From assembly GCF_015775975.1 (NCBI RefSeq), contig NZ_CP064056.1, positions 744,001 through 808,000 on the forward strand: DNA of 64,000 bases. Direction: 5' to 3'. Source of the stretch: Staphylococcus lloydii. GTDB lineage: Bacteria; Bacillota; Bacilli; Staphylococcales; Staphylococcaceae. Under the pieces are notes generated by a model, which was given only the letters and a program-made list of their open reading frames with translations, made no database searches and was not told the origin of the DNA. This document shows, piece by piece, positions 50,803-59,837 of this stretch. Positions within the stretch are counted from its first letter, which is position 1. Each line of letters opens with the position of its first letter. The translations under genes were made by a program, and so were the position numbers.

Positions 50803-52552
50803 TTCAGCGTGGGACTTAGCAGATTTAAACGTACAACATAGAGTGATGAACGCAATAATTAAAGAAGAAATATTTCCTGAAGGATTAGTGTTGAGTGAGC
50901 ATAACAACCAAGTTAATTTGCAATATAAGGGTCGAGCGCTTGTACTTGATGTAGAAAGAAAAAGTATTATGCAACGTTATGTTTTTATAGGTAAGCCAAC
51001 TTACAAATGCGGCAATACCCAATATTTAATTAACGATCTCGAACAATTGATTAACATTTTAACGTATGAATTTGATATTAATATTCAAGAGCGACTAAAA
51101 GAAGAGTTATTATCTAGCAGAGATGGTTTCGAAATAACTTATCAAAACTTTGACAACAGAAAAGAGCATATTCATTCAAGTTTACGTTTTACCCGAATGC
51201 CAGAAATTATTAATTTTTTTGCTTGGTTACAACATATTACTGCAGAGAATGAATTGAATGATTTGAGTTATACTGAAAGCCTTGTATTAGAAGGTCATCC
51301 AACACATCCTTTATCTAAAACAAAGCTGCCATTGACACAAGAAGAAATGAAAAAATACGCGCCAGAGTTTGAAAAAGTCATACCTCTTAAGCTGATGTTA
51401 ATTCATAAAGATAAAGCCGTTCCAACGACTATGGAAGACGATGAACAATTTATATTGGACAGTGTATTACCTGAATATAAATATAGACTCAAAGCATTTT
51501 TAGAACCTTATCATCTTAAACTTAAAGATTATCAATTAATTTTAGTGCATCCATGGCAATATGATAATGTCATTGTGAACGAATTTAAATCATGGATTAA
51601 GGATCAATATTTGTTACCAACGCCTTTTGAAATCCCATCTAAAGCAACATTGTCATTTAGGACGATGGAATTAATAAATAAACCTTTTCATATTAAATTG
51701 CCAGTTAGTGTACAGATGACTAGTGCAATTAGAACTGTTGGACCGGTAACAACTATAGATGGTCCACGCCTAAGCTATGAATTACAATCTATGTTGGATA
51801 TTTATCCTCATCTACAAGTAGCAACAGAACCGTATGGTATTTACGCGAACACAGAAGAATCATTAGCTAAACAACTAGCGTGTATTGTTAGAAGAAAGCC
51901 AATTTTTGTACGTAATGGCGTAACAATAGTCACAGCGAGTTTAGTTAATAAGAACCCAATAGATAATAAATTTATCGTCGACAGTTACATCGAATGGATA
52001 GATAATGGTGTTAATAAAGAGACGATACAAAAATTTATGTTTTATTATGCAGACACATTAATCAAACCACTCATAGCTTATATACAAGATTACGGCATAG
52101 CATTAGAAGCACATATGCAAAATACAGTGGTTAATTTAGGTTATGATTATCAAATGGCATTTATTGTTAGAGATTTAGGCGGTTCCAGAATAGATTTAAA
52201 TACGATGCATGAACGTTTACCTAATGTGGAAATTAATAATAAAAGTTTAATTGGTGAATCTATAGAAGCGGTTATTGAGAAATTTCAACATGCAGTAATT
52301 CAAAACCAAATAGCCGAATTAATCCATCATTTCAATCAATATGATGATATTGACGAACAAGAATTATTCAACATTGTCCAAAGCGTCGTTGATGATGCAA
52401 TAGATGATAATAAAAACCATGCCACTGAATTAAGAAATATATTATTTGGCGAAACAATTACAGTCAAAGCACTTTTAAGAATGAGAATGGAAGACAAGGT
52501 CAAAAAATATGTAACTACAGAATTACCTAACCCAATAAGAAAAGAGGTGTAA
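50795..52552 (+). CDS. sfaB: Staphyloferrin A synthetase SfaB (NIS, IucA/IucC family)
   Basis: 585-aa second synthetase, thought to couple the second citrate to the ornithine-citrate intermediate. Motifs EGHPTHPLSKTKLPL (about residues 166-180), VHPWQYDNVIV and EAHMQNTVVNLGYD parallel those of SfaD. The ATG follows GTTGGAGGACCTAATTT inside the end of sfaA, with 8 nt overlap, so the pair is likely coupled. The short gap of 4 nt to sfaC continues the operon. Confidence 0.93.
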   Translation: MISSAWDLADLNVQHRVMNAIIKEEIFPEGLVLSEHNNQVNLQYKGRALVLDVERKSIMQRYVFIGKPTYKCGNTQYLINDLEQLINILTYEFDINIQERLKEELLSSRDGFEITYQNFDNRKEHIHSSLRFTRMPEIINFFAWLQHITAENELNDLSYTESLVLEGHPTHPLSKTKLPLTQEEMKKYAPEFEKVIPLKLMLIHKDKAVPTTMEDDEQFILDSVLPEYKYRLKAFLEPYHLKLKDYQLILVHPWQYDNVIVNEFKSWIKDQYLLPTPFEIPSKATLSFRTMELINKPFHIKLPVSVQMTSAIRTVGPVTTIDGPRLSYELQSMLDIYPHLQVATEPYGIYANTEESLAKQLACIVRRKPIFVRNGVTIVTASLVNKNPIDNKFIVDSYIEWIDNGVNKETIQKFMFYYADTLIKPLIAYIQDYGIALEAHMQNTVVNLGYDYQMAFIVRDLGGSRIDLNTMHERLPNVEINNKSLIGESIEAVIEKFQHAVIQNQIAELIHHFNQYDDIDEQELFNIVQSVVDDAIDDNKNHATELRNILFGETITVKALLRMRMEDKVKKYVTTELPNPIRKEV

Positions 52553-52556
52553 AGTT

Positions 52557-53615
52557 ATGGTGCAATTACAAATTAATTTATCTAAAATTCAATACAATGC
52601 TAAAGTATTAATGTCTACATTAGCCGAACATGATATTAACTTTACACCTGTAATTAAATGCGTAGCAGGGGATAGAAGAATTATAGAAGTATTAAAACAT
52701 ATTGGATTAACTCACTTTGCTGAAGCACGTATGGATAATGTAAATAAATCATTAGACGAAGATGTATCTTTTACAATAATAAGAAATGTAAATCAAAGTG
52801 AACTAGAGGACCTTGTGCTTAAAAGTAAAATGAGTATTCAGACTGAAATTGCTACAATTAGAAAAATAAATGACGTGGCTAAAAAGCATCATAAAAAGCA
52901 TCAAATATTGCTGATGATTGATTGGAAGGACGCACGAGAAGGTATTCTGACTTATGATGTTATAAACTATATTAATGAAATTTTATCTATGCATCATATT
53001 TGTTTGTCAGGTTTAGCATTTAACTTTATGTGTTTCAATGCCATACCACCTAATGATCATGATGTAGAAATGATTAATCAATTTGTGGCTTCAATAGAAA
53101 ATGAAGTAGGATTTCATTTCAAGATTATCTCGGGTGGCAATTCTAGTATGTTACCACAAATGTTTTATAACAATTTAGGTATGATCAATGATTTACGCAT
53201 TGGAGAAACGCTATTTAGAGGTGTGGATACTACTACTGATAAACCTATTGCTACATTGTTCCAAGATGCGATTACAATGGAAGCTGAAATAGTAGAAATA
53301 AAACCAAGAGTTGATATATCTAGCGGCAAAAGTTATTTGCAAGCGATATTAGATATTGGTTATTTAGATACTTACGTAGATGAAATTGTGCCGATTAATA
53401 GCAACATTACCGTACTAGGGGCTACAAGTGACCATGTAATGATAGATTTACAAAACTGTGATCATTATCAAGTAGGTGACAACATTCACTTTGCGTTAGG
53501 ATATAGAGCGTTAGCTCAAAGTATGTATGCCGATAATGTACCGAAGCATTACGTAGAAGATTCGGGCATTCAATTAATGAATGAACACTTCATAGAGCAG
53601 CAATTAAATAGTTAG
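52557..53615 (+). CDS. sfaC: PLP-dependent ornithine/amino-acid racemase SfaC
   Basis: 352-aa fold-III PLP protein of the alanine racemase type, thought to supply D-ornithine for staphyloferrin A. The PLP lysine is K34 in the strand TPVIKCVAG; the phosphate-binding ISGGNSS and LRIGETLFRG lie further on. AAGAGGTGTAAAGTT precedes the ATG. End of the biosynthetic operon; an 88-nt gap with a Fur box separates it from htsA. Confidence 0.9.
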   Translation: MVQLQINLSKIQYNAKVLMSTLAEHDINFTPVIKCVAGDRRIIEVLKHIGLTHFAEARMDNVNKSLDEDVSFTIIRNVNQSELEDLVLKSKMSIQTEIATIRKINDVAKKHHKKHQILLMIDWKDAREGILTYDVINYINEILSMHHICLSGLAFNFMCFNAIPPNDHDVEMINQFVASIENEVGFHFKIISGGNSSMLPQMFYNNLGMINDLRIGETLFRGVDTTTDKPIATLFQDAITMEAEIVEIKPRVDISSGKSYLQAILDIGYLDTYVDEIVPINSNITVLGATSDHVMIDLQNCDHYQVGDNIHFALGYRALAQSMYADNVPKHYVEDSGIQLMNEHFIEQQLNS

Positions 53616-53638
53616 TAAGGTAAATTTAAATTTATGTT

Positions 53639-53657
53639 GACAATGATAATCGTTATC
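53639..53657. promoter_or_regulatory. Fur box upstream of htsABC
   Basis: GACAATGATAATCGTTATC matches the Fur consensus at 17 of 19 positions, 46 nt before the htsA start codon, so htsABC can be iron-controlled independently of sfaABC. Confidence 0.8.
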
Positions 53658-53703
53658 AATAGAATTGAATGTGTAATGTTATACATATTTAAGGAGTGAA
53701 ACG

Positions 53704-54711
53704 ATGAAGCATAAAGTCAAATTTATAAGTGTTATGTTTTTAGCATTATCATTGTTATTAGTAGCAGCATGTGGAACGGTTAGTAATAACGATTCCAAAA
53801 AGTCTAACAACAAGAGTGACGCTAAAGATACAGTTTCTATAAAAAATGATGGTGGCACAACTAAAGTTAAGAAAAATCCTAAAAAAGTTGTGGCATTAGA
53901 ATTTTCATTCGTTGATGCACTTGCAGCTTTAGGTGTTAAACCTGTAGGCGTTGCAGATGATGGCGATAAAAATAGATTACTTGAGCCAATCCGCAATAAA
54001 ATTGGTGATTATAAATCAGTAGGTGCTCGTAAACAACCTAACTTAGAGGAAATCAGCAACCAAAAACCAGATTTAATTATAGCTGATAGTAATAGACATA
54101 AAGGTATTAAGAAAGATTTAGAAAAAATAGCACCGACTATTATGTTACCTAGCTTTGATAGTGATTATAAAGACAACATTGAAGCATTCAAGACAATCGC
54201 CAAAGCAGTAGGTAAAGAAGATAAAGGTAAAGAAAGACTTGATAAGCACGAAAAATTAATGGATAAATACAGCAAAGAAATCACATTAGATAAAAAAGAA
54301 GCAGTATTACCTGCCGTTGCTTCTAAATCAGGCCTATTAGCCCATCCTGAAAATACATACGTAGGACAGCTATTAAAAGAATTAGGTTTTAAAAATGCTT
54401 TAAATAAAACTAAAACAGATAGCTTATCTAAATATCTAAAAGGCCCTTATCTACAATTGAATTCTGAAGTTCTTTCAGATATAAATCCTGGAAGAATGTT
54501 TATTATGACTGCTAAAGGTAAAGATGATCCAGACTTGAAGAAACAAGAAAGTGATAAAGTTTGGAAAGATTTAGATGCAGTTAAGAATAATAGAGTCGAT
54601 GTAGTTGATAGAAATACATGGGCTCGAGCAAGAGGTATCATTTCATCAGAAGAAATCGCTAAAGAATTAGTTAAGATTTCAAAAAATGAAAGTAAATCTC
54701 AAGATAAGTAA
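53704..54711 (+). CDS. htsA: Staphyloferrin A-binding lipoprotein HtsA
   Basis: 335-aa type III periplasmic-binding-fold lipoprotein (FepB/BtuF class) that captures ferric staphyloferrin A at the cell surface. A lipoprotein signal peptide with lipobox VAAC places the lipidated cysteine at C23; a Ser/Asn/Lys-rich linker follows. Domain motifs [23 protein letters not shown] (key part [12 protein letters not shown]) and [14 protein letters not shown] are typical. AAGGAGTGAAACG precedes the ATG. The hts system was first linked to haem in S. aureus, but staphyloferrin A is the established ligand of HtsA. Confidence 0.93.
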   Translation: MKHKVKFISVMFLALSLLLVAACGTVSNNDSKKSNNKSDAKDTVSIKNDGGTTKVKKNPKKVVALEFSFVDALAALGVKPVGVADDGDKNRLLEPIRNKIGDYKSVGARKQPNLEEISNQKPDLIIADSNRHKGIKKDLEKIAPTIMLPSFDSDYKDNIEAFKTIAKAVGKEDKGKERLDKHEKLMDKYSKEITLDKKEAVLPAVASKSGLLAHPENTYVGQLLKELGFKNALNKTKTDSLSKYLKGPYLQLNSEVLSDINPGRMFIMTAKGKDDPDLKKQESDKVWKDLDAVKNNRVDVVDRNTWARARGIISSEEIAKELVKISKNESKSQDK

Positions 54712-54722
54712 GGTGGAAAATA

Positions 54723-55754
54723 ATGGCTAAATTAAATGCATTTAGCCAAACTAAGATTAAACAAGATAAGCCTAAGCGAGCCGCACTCATATTTATTGTG
54801 AGTGTGTGCTTGCTTTTTATCGTAATGTATTTAAACTTAGCTATTGGCTCATCGCATATTACAACACGCGATATTTTCAGTTATTTGACAGGACATACAA
54901 ATTCTAAAGCGACATTTTTAGTGCATAACGTCCGCATGCCTAGAATGCTTGGTGGGTTATTAATTGGTGCAGCATTGGCGTTATCAGGTTTATTAATGCA
55001 AGCGATGACTCGAAATCCATTAGCTTCTCCTCAAATTTTTGGTGTTAATTCTGGTGCGTCATTCGTCATTGTATTAATTACATTAGCGATACCATCTTTA
55101 TCATCAATTTCTACTATTTTGGCATTTATAGGTGCGTTTATTGGTGGCTTGACTGTTTATTTATTATCTGGATCGACGCAGAAAATCACACCGATTAAGT
55201 TGGCACTTGCTGGTATGGCAGTGCACTTGTTTTTCTCGAGTATGACGCAAGGACTCATTTTATTAAATGAAGATTCTACGACTACGGTTATGTTTTGGCT
55301 AGTAGGTTCATTATCTACTATTAAATGGGTACAAGTAATGAATATTTTACCGTGGTTAGTTATAGCATTTGTCGTAACTATATTGATGGGGAGACAGCTG
55401 TCAGTATTAGAGTTAGGCGAGGATTTAGCAAAAGGATTAGGACAAAAAATTCAATTAATCCGAATCATGATTGGCATACTCGTTATCGTTTTAGCAGGTA
55501 CTTCAGTGTCGATTGCAGGTCCAATTGGATTTGTAGGACTCATCGTACCGCATATTGTTAAACATTATGTCAGCAGGAATTATTTATTGATGATTCCTTT
55601 ATCAATGGTAATTGGAGCAGATTTGTTATTACTTTCAGATGTTCTAAGTCGATTAATTGCATTTCCTTTCGAATCACCAGTTGGTATCGTTACATCATTT
55701 TTAGGAGCGATATACTTCTTAGCAATTACCATTAGAGGAGTAGATCGACTATGA
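54723..55754 (+). CDS. htsB: FecCD-family permease HtsB
   Basis: 343-aa membrane subunit of the staphyloferrin A ABC importer. It has the ABC-iron fold with about ten helices, the RMPRMLGGLLIGAALALSG motif (about residues 75-93) and the coupling GPIGFVGLIVPHIVKHYV (about 264-281). AAGGTGGAAAATA precedes the ATG. It overlaps htsC by 4 nt. No ATPase lies in the operon; FhuC encoded elsewhere serves this role in S. aureus. Confidence 0.93.
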   Translation: MAKLNAFSQTKIKQDKPKRAALIFIVSVCLLFIVMYLNLAIGSSHITTRDIFSYLTGHTNSKATFLVHNVRMPRMLGGLLIGAALALSGLLMQAMTRNPLASPQIFGVNSGASFVIVLITLAIPSLSSISTILAFIGAFIGGLTVYLLSGSTQKITPIKLALAGMAVHLFFSSMTQGLILLNEDSTTTVMFWLVGSLSTIKWVQVMNILPWLVIAFVVTILMGRQLSVLELGEDLAKGLGQKIQLIRIMIGILVIVLAGTSVSIAGPIGFVGLIVPHIVKHYVSRNYLLMIPLSMVIGADLLLLSDVLSRLIAFPFESPVGIVTSFLGAIYFLAITIRGVDRL

Positions 55755-56713
55755 CAAACAAACTTTTAATTCGTTACATAACAATTAGTATTCTTTTAAT
55801 ATTAAGTACTATTTTATCTTTATCTGTTGGTGCAGTATTTATTAATCCAATTGACGTGATAAATGATGTATTGGCACATAGCAATTTTATAATTAATGAG
55901 TACCGTATGCCTAGAATGTTATTAGCACTTATTGTCGGTAGTAGCCTATCTATTTCTGGTGCACTTATTCAGGGTGTTGTTAGAAATCCTCTTGCTTCAC
56001 CGGATGTTATTGGTGTTACGAAAGGTGCCAGTTTAACAGCAGTTATTATTATCATGCTTTTTCCATCAGCACCACTATTTATTTTGCCTTTTGGTTCATT
56101 CGCTGGTGCGTTAGTTATTAGTGTATTATTAACTTTTTGTATCACTAAACTAAATGTAAAAGGGTCTAAGTTAGCATTAATTGGTCTAGCTATTGGTGCG
56201 ATTTGTACAGCAATTGTGCAATATTTATTAATAAGAAATCCTTTAGATGCAAACAATGCATTAGTATGGTTAACAGGAAGTCTATATGGCCATAACATGA
56301 ACAATGTAGTGGCTTTATTACCATGGTTCATCGTGACATTACCTATTATTTTTTATTATAGCTTCCAACTGGATATTCTTAATCTTGGCGATGATGTGGC
56401 TATGGCTTTAGGCGCAAGAGTTAAACACGTTAAAGTGGTTTTATTACTTTTAGCTGTTATTTTAGCCGGTGCATCTATTTCAGTCGTTGGGGGTCTTACG
56501 TTTTTAGGTTTATTAGCGCCACATATTGCTCGTTCATTAGTAGGCCCCAAACATATTCATATTGTAACTATGTCAGGTTTAATAGGGGCGTTATTATTAG
56601 TCGTTAGTGATACATTAGCGCGCGGTATTCATCCTCCATTAGATATTCCTGTAGGTGTTATTGTGACGATAGTAGGAGCGCCATATTTTTTATATTTATT
56701 AAGAAAAATGTAG
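55751..56713 (+). CDS. htsC: FecCD-family permease HtsC
   Basis: 320-aa second permease subunit, paired with HtsB. The YRMPRMLLALIVGSSLSISG (about residues 51-70) and GGLTFLGLLAPHIARSLVG (about 242-260) motifs are typical of FecCD proteins. Its ATG overlaps the htsB stop as ATGA, which fits a stoichiometric heterodimer. Last gene of the hts operon; I see no strong terminator in the 168 nt after it. Confidence 0.93.
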   Translation: MTNKLLIRYITISILLILSTILSLSVGAVFINPIDVINDVLAHSNFIINEYRMPRMLLALIVGSSLSISGALIQGVVRNPLASPDVIGVTKGASLTAVIIIMLFPSAPLFILPFGSFAGALVISVLLTFCITKLNVKGSKLALIGLAIGAICTAIVQYLLIRNPLDANNALVWLTGSLYGHNMNNVVALLPWFIVTLPIIFYYSFQLDILNLGDDVAMALGARVKHVKVVLLLLAVILAGASISVVGGLTFLGLLAPHIARSLVGPKHIHIVTMSGLIGALLLVVSDTLARGIHPPLDIPVGVIVTIVGAPYFLYLLRKM

Positions 56714-56881
56714 GGTATAATAACAATAACAGTGTATATTTAACTCCATATTTGATAGTTTAGTTGTACTTAAGAAATTATATAACTTACGCTATTTACA
56801 TAAATATACATATTAAGTTATAATTATTGCTGCATAATGGAGATGACGGAATATGAACGACACCTAAGGGAGATGAAGCTA

Positions 56882-58258
56882 ATGAATCAATATAGTAGGT
56901 CGCAAATTATTAAAGGTCGTTTGAAGTTTATTATTATGTCGCTTATAGGAATAATATTATTTTTATTACCTATCACAGTGACTAATGATGATGGAAAAAA
57001 AGAAACAACTTTAACAGTAGCTTTTTTAGCGGGTGTATTAAAAGATTTAATTGGTGGCGCAATGCCAATAATTATTGTACTTATTATTACACTTTCAGGA
57101 ATATTAACTTTACTTTGTTCTACAATTTTAAAAAGCAAATTAAATCCAGATGGACTCATGTACAACGCTTTTAATGTTAAATGGATTTGGCTGATATTAA
57201 GATTGTTAGCAGTAGTGTTTGTTTGGATTACATATTTAAAAGTTGGGACAGAAGTTATTTATTCTGAAGATACAGGTGCATTAATATTTACAAGCTTATT
57301 ACCTACATTAGTAACAGTATTCCTTTTTGCGGCATTATTTCTGCCGTTATTAATGGAATATGGTTTACTTGAATTATTAGGTCCGATATTTAGACCTATC
57401 ATGAGACCACTTTTTACATTACCAGGGCGCTCTACAGTAGATAATTTAGCTTCATTTATCGGTGATGGTACCGTGGGTGTACTCATAACTAGTAAACAGT
57501 ACGAAGGTGGCTTTTATTCAAAAAGGGAAGCAACAGTTATTGCGACTACTTTTAGTGTTGTGTCTTTAACTTTTGCTATTGTAGTAGCACAGACTGTGCA
57601 TATGCAAAACCACTTCTTTTACTTCTATTTAACGGTTATTGTATCATGCTTAGTTTTAGCAGTGATTACGCCAAGAGTATGGCCGTTACGTTCGGTTAAA
57701 GATATCTATGCAAAAGAAGTACCAGAAGAAATGCGTACCGAGAAATTGCCAGAAGGTAAAACTGCATTAAGTCATGGGTTTGATATGGCTACGGAAACAG
57801 GTATTAAAGCGCCAGGTTTTAGAGCCTTCTTTAAATCAGGTTTTAAAACAGTAATTGATATGTGGTTTGTAATATTACCTGTCGTTATGAGTATTGGTAC
57901 TCTAGCGACAATTATAGCGAACTACACACCACTGTTCTCAATCATTGGTAAACCTTTTGTACCATATCTTGAATTATTACAAATCCCAGAGGCAGCACAT
58001 GCTTCCGAGACAATAATTATTGGATTCGCCGATATGTTCTTACCATCAATATTAATTGAAGGTGCGAATAGCCATATTACTTTATTTGTTGTCGGTGCAC
58101 TAAGTATCACACAACTTATATACCTTTCAGAAGTAGGTGGAGTAATTTTAGGCTCAAAAATTCCAGTCAGTATATTTAAGTTATTTGTCATTTTCCTAAT
58201 TCGTACAGTGATTGCTTTACCTATAATTGCGTTAATGGCTCACTTATATTTTAGTTAA
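56882..58258 (+). CDS. YjiH-family membrane protein with Gate domains
   Basis: 458-aa polytopic protein (about 10-11 helices) of the YjiH/nucleoside-recognition (Gate) family. The FIGDGTVGVLITSKQYEGGFYSKREATV segment (key part IGDGTVGVLITSKQYEGG, about residues 193-210) and the second repeat IIGFADMFLPSILIEG are characteristic. Its transport role is unknown. The frame opens at 56837, but only the ATG at 56882 has a proper ribosome binding site (AAGGGAG, 9-nt spacing). Confidence 0.75.
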   Translation: MNQYSRSQIIKGRLKFIIMSLIGIILFLLPITVTNDDGKKETTLTVAFLAGVLKDLIGGAMPIIIVLIITLSGILTLLCSTILKSKLNPDGLMYNAFNVKWIWLILRLLAVVFVWITYLKVGTEVIYSEDTGALIFTSLLPTLVTVFLFAALFLPLLMEYGLLELLGPIFRPIMRPLFTLPGRSTVDNLASFIGDGTVGVLITSKQYEGGFYSKREATVIATTFSVVSLTFAIVVAQTVHMQNHFFYFYLTVIVSCLVLAVITPRVWPLRSVKDIYAKEVPEEMRTEKLPEGKTALSHGFDMATETGIKAPGFRAFFKSGFKTVIDMWFVILPVVMSIGTLATIIANYTPLFSIIGKPFVPYLELLQIPEAAHASETIIIGFADMFLPSILIEGANSHITLFVVGALSITQLIYLSEVGGVILGSKIPVSIFKLFVIFLIRTVIALPIIALMAHLYFS

Positions 58259-58277
58259 ATATTAATTTAATAAGCAT

Positions 58278-58318
58278 AAAAAAAGTACGCACCCTCAAAT
58301 GGACGCGTACTTTTTTTA
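58278..58318. terminator. Bidirectional terminator after the YjiH gene
   Basis: GTACGC/GCGTAC arms (58285-58290 and 58305-58310) extended by a seven-A tract on one side and seven Ts on the other. It separates two convergent genes. Confidence 0.82.
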
Positions 58319-58327
58319 TGAAAATGA

Positions 58328-58648
58328 TTAATTATTATCTAATGTTGATAATACATTTGCTTTTACAATTTTATTTCCTAAAACAGGTGATTCCTCTTTA
58401 TCTGAACCATTCTTTTTACTATGTGCTTCTTTAAAGGCATCACTATGTAACCAATTGTTGAAATCTTCTTCACTTTCCCACCATGTGTTTACATACATTT
58501 GATCATAATCTTCAGTATCATCGATTTGCCAAACTTCGACGCGATGAAACCCAGGTAATTCTTGTATTTTTCCACCTGATGTGAATTTACTAGCCATTTT
58601 TGCTGCAAAACCTTTTTTTACGTCAATGCGATTTGTTACTACGTACAT
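58328..58648 (-). CDS. Haem-degrading monooxygenase, IsdG family
   Basis: 106-aa ferredoxin-like ABM-domain protein that resembles IsdG/IsdI (107-108 aa) and Bacillus HmoA. The IsdG catalytic triad Asn-Trp-His is complete: N6, W66 and H76, with the same 10-residue W-H spacing (NWLHSDAFKEAH). The function is therefore likely cleavage of haem to release iron. The ATG at 58648 has GGTGGTG with 6-nt spacing; an upstream ATG at 58663 lies before it. A sigma-A-type promoter is visible but no Fur box, unlike isdG and isdI of S. aureus. Whether this is an isdG orthologue or a third type needs a tree. Confidence 0.8.
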   Translation of the reverse strand: MYVVTNRIDVKKGFAAKMASKFTSGGKIQELPGFHRVEVWQIDDTEDYDQMYVNTWWESEEDFNNWLHSDAFKEAHSKKNGSDKEESPVLGNKIVKANVLSTLDNN

Positions 58649-58694
58649 AATAGTCACCACCATGATTGATTTAATAAAGTTAATTATAATTTTA

Positions 58695-58723
58695 TAATAG
58701 AAATTTCTACATCTATAGTCAAT
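58695..58723 (-). promoter_or_regulatory. Predicted promoter of the IsdG-family gene
   Basis: On the minus strand TTGACT (58723-58718) and TATTAT (58700-58695) with a 17-nt spacer. No palindrome resembling a Fur box overlaps it. Confidence 0.6.
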
Positions 58724-58734
58724 TAAAAGGCATA

Positions 58735-58772
58735 TATAAAAAAGACGATAGCTAATGCTTAGCTATCGTCTC
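58735..58772 (-). terminator. Terminator of the 86-aa PH-like gene
   Basis: A perfect 11-bp stem GACGATAGCTA (58744-58754) with TAGCTATCGTC (58760-58770); on the minus strand a T-run follows (58743 down to 58737). Confidence 0.85.
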
Positions 58773-58782
58773 TTGTTATTTA

Positions 58783-59043
58783 TTATTTAGTTAATTCGTT
58801 ATAAACTTTTTGATCGTTTTGAGTATAGATAATGTATTCATGATCTGCTGTATCGATAATAACTCTGTTTGTTTTACCGAAAGTTGAACCAATTCTATAA
58901 ACTTTTTCTCTGTCTAATTTAGGAACAGCATGAATATTTTGGTCCTGAGAAATGTTTTTAATTTCGTTGTTAGGAATTTTGATATCTGCAACTCTCCATT
59001 GAATTCTAACTTCATTATTATCTTTTTTTACTGTCATTGCCAT
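58783..59043 (-). CDS. Small PH-like domain protein (SunI/YnzG-type)
   Basis: 86 aa without membrane segments. It has an all-beta pattern and the [16 protein letters not shown] (about residues 50-65) segment which resembles the RIGTPYGTTDRVVI motif of Bacillus SunI, a bacteriocin immunity protein with a PH-like fold. SunI itself has a membrane anchor that is not evident here, so function is unclear. AAGGATGTGTTCTAGAT precedes the ATG. Monocistronic. Confidence 0.5.
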   Translation of the reverse strand: MAMTVKKDNNEVRIQWRVADIKIPNNEIKNISQDQNIHAVPKLDREKVYRIGSTFGKTNRVIIDTADHEYIIYTQNDQKVYNELTK

Positions 59044-59219
59044 ATCTAGAACACATCCTTATAAATATTTTGTAGCTATATCATATAATAAATTGGAATC
59101 GTTTTCAAGTTATTATGTGATACTTTTTGTAATTGTGTCATACTTTAACTATTTCACGAAAGTATGTTCGCTTAAAATATGTGTATGTGATAAAATATCT
59201 ACATTAAGGAGAAGTGATA

Positions 59220-59729
59220 ATGACAGGGAAAACGCATGCTTCATGTGGGATTTTTGTAGGGGCTTTAGCCATTGAATATTATAAGACGGATTTATTTACA
59301 TCAGTAACGATAGTGGTATTAGCTGTCATTGCTAGCTTATTACCTGATATCTGTCATACACAAAGTAAAATTGGACGTAAAATTAGAATAATAAGCTTTT
59401 TTATTAGATTACTTTTTGGGCATCGAACCTTTACGCATTCAATTTTATTTATAGTTATAATAGGGTTAGGTCTCTATGTAATACAAACACCACAATATTA
59501 TTTTGTTACGATTATTACTGGATTGATTTCGCATGTTATACTAGATATGTTAACGCCTAAAGGTGTGAAATTGTTTTATCCCATACCTTTAACTGTTAAA
59601 TTACCAATAACTTTTAAAACAGGTGGCTTAGTAGATTTATCACTAGCGTCAGCACTTATAATAGGGAGTCTATATACTTTGTTTAAATCTAATATAGATG
59701 ATTTAATTAAATATTTTATAAGTTATTAG
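59220..59729 (+). CDS. YdjM-family membrane-bound metal-dependent hydrolase
   Basis: 169-aa protein of the YdjM/YfhO-like DUF457 family, annotated elsewhere as inner-membrane metal-dependent hydrolase. GKTHASCGIFVG at the N-terminus, LLPDICHTQSKIGRK (about residues 40-54), HRTFTHSI (about 71-78) and SHVILDMLTPKGVKLFYP (about 107-124) give the His/Asp metal-binding motifs. Four to five hydrophobic segments. The ATG at 59220 has AAGGAG with 8-nt spacing; a GTG at 59214 is too close. Substrate not known; in B. subtilis a relative is SOS-induced. Confidence 0.8.
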   Translation: MTGKTHASCGIFVGALAIEYYKTDLFTSVTIVVLAVIASLLPDICHTQSKIGRKIRIISFFIRLLFGHRTFTHSILFIVIIGLGLYVIQTPQYYFVTIITGLISHVILDMLTPKGVKLFYPIPLTVKLPITFKTGGLVDLSLASALIIGSLYTLFKSNIDDLIKYFISY

Positions 59730-59837
59730 TTGTTATATTAATTAATATGCTTTATCGTACATACAGTGCTTTTTAAAATAATGTATTTTATATAGTTTAA
59801 TTATTTCTATTACATTAGAAATGTTAGGAGAGAATAA

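Noticed and set aside
55325..55561. 78-aa plus-strand ORF inside htsB
   Set aside because: Out-of-frame overlap with a FecCD permease with clear motifs; no independent start signal.
59093..59275. 60-aa ORF upstream of the YdjM-like gene
   Set aside because: It overlaps the promoter, ribosome binding site and start of a better-supported gene and resembles no protein I know.
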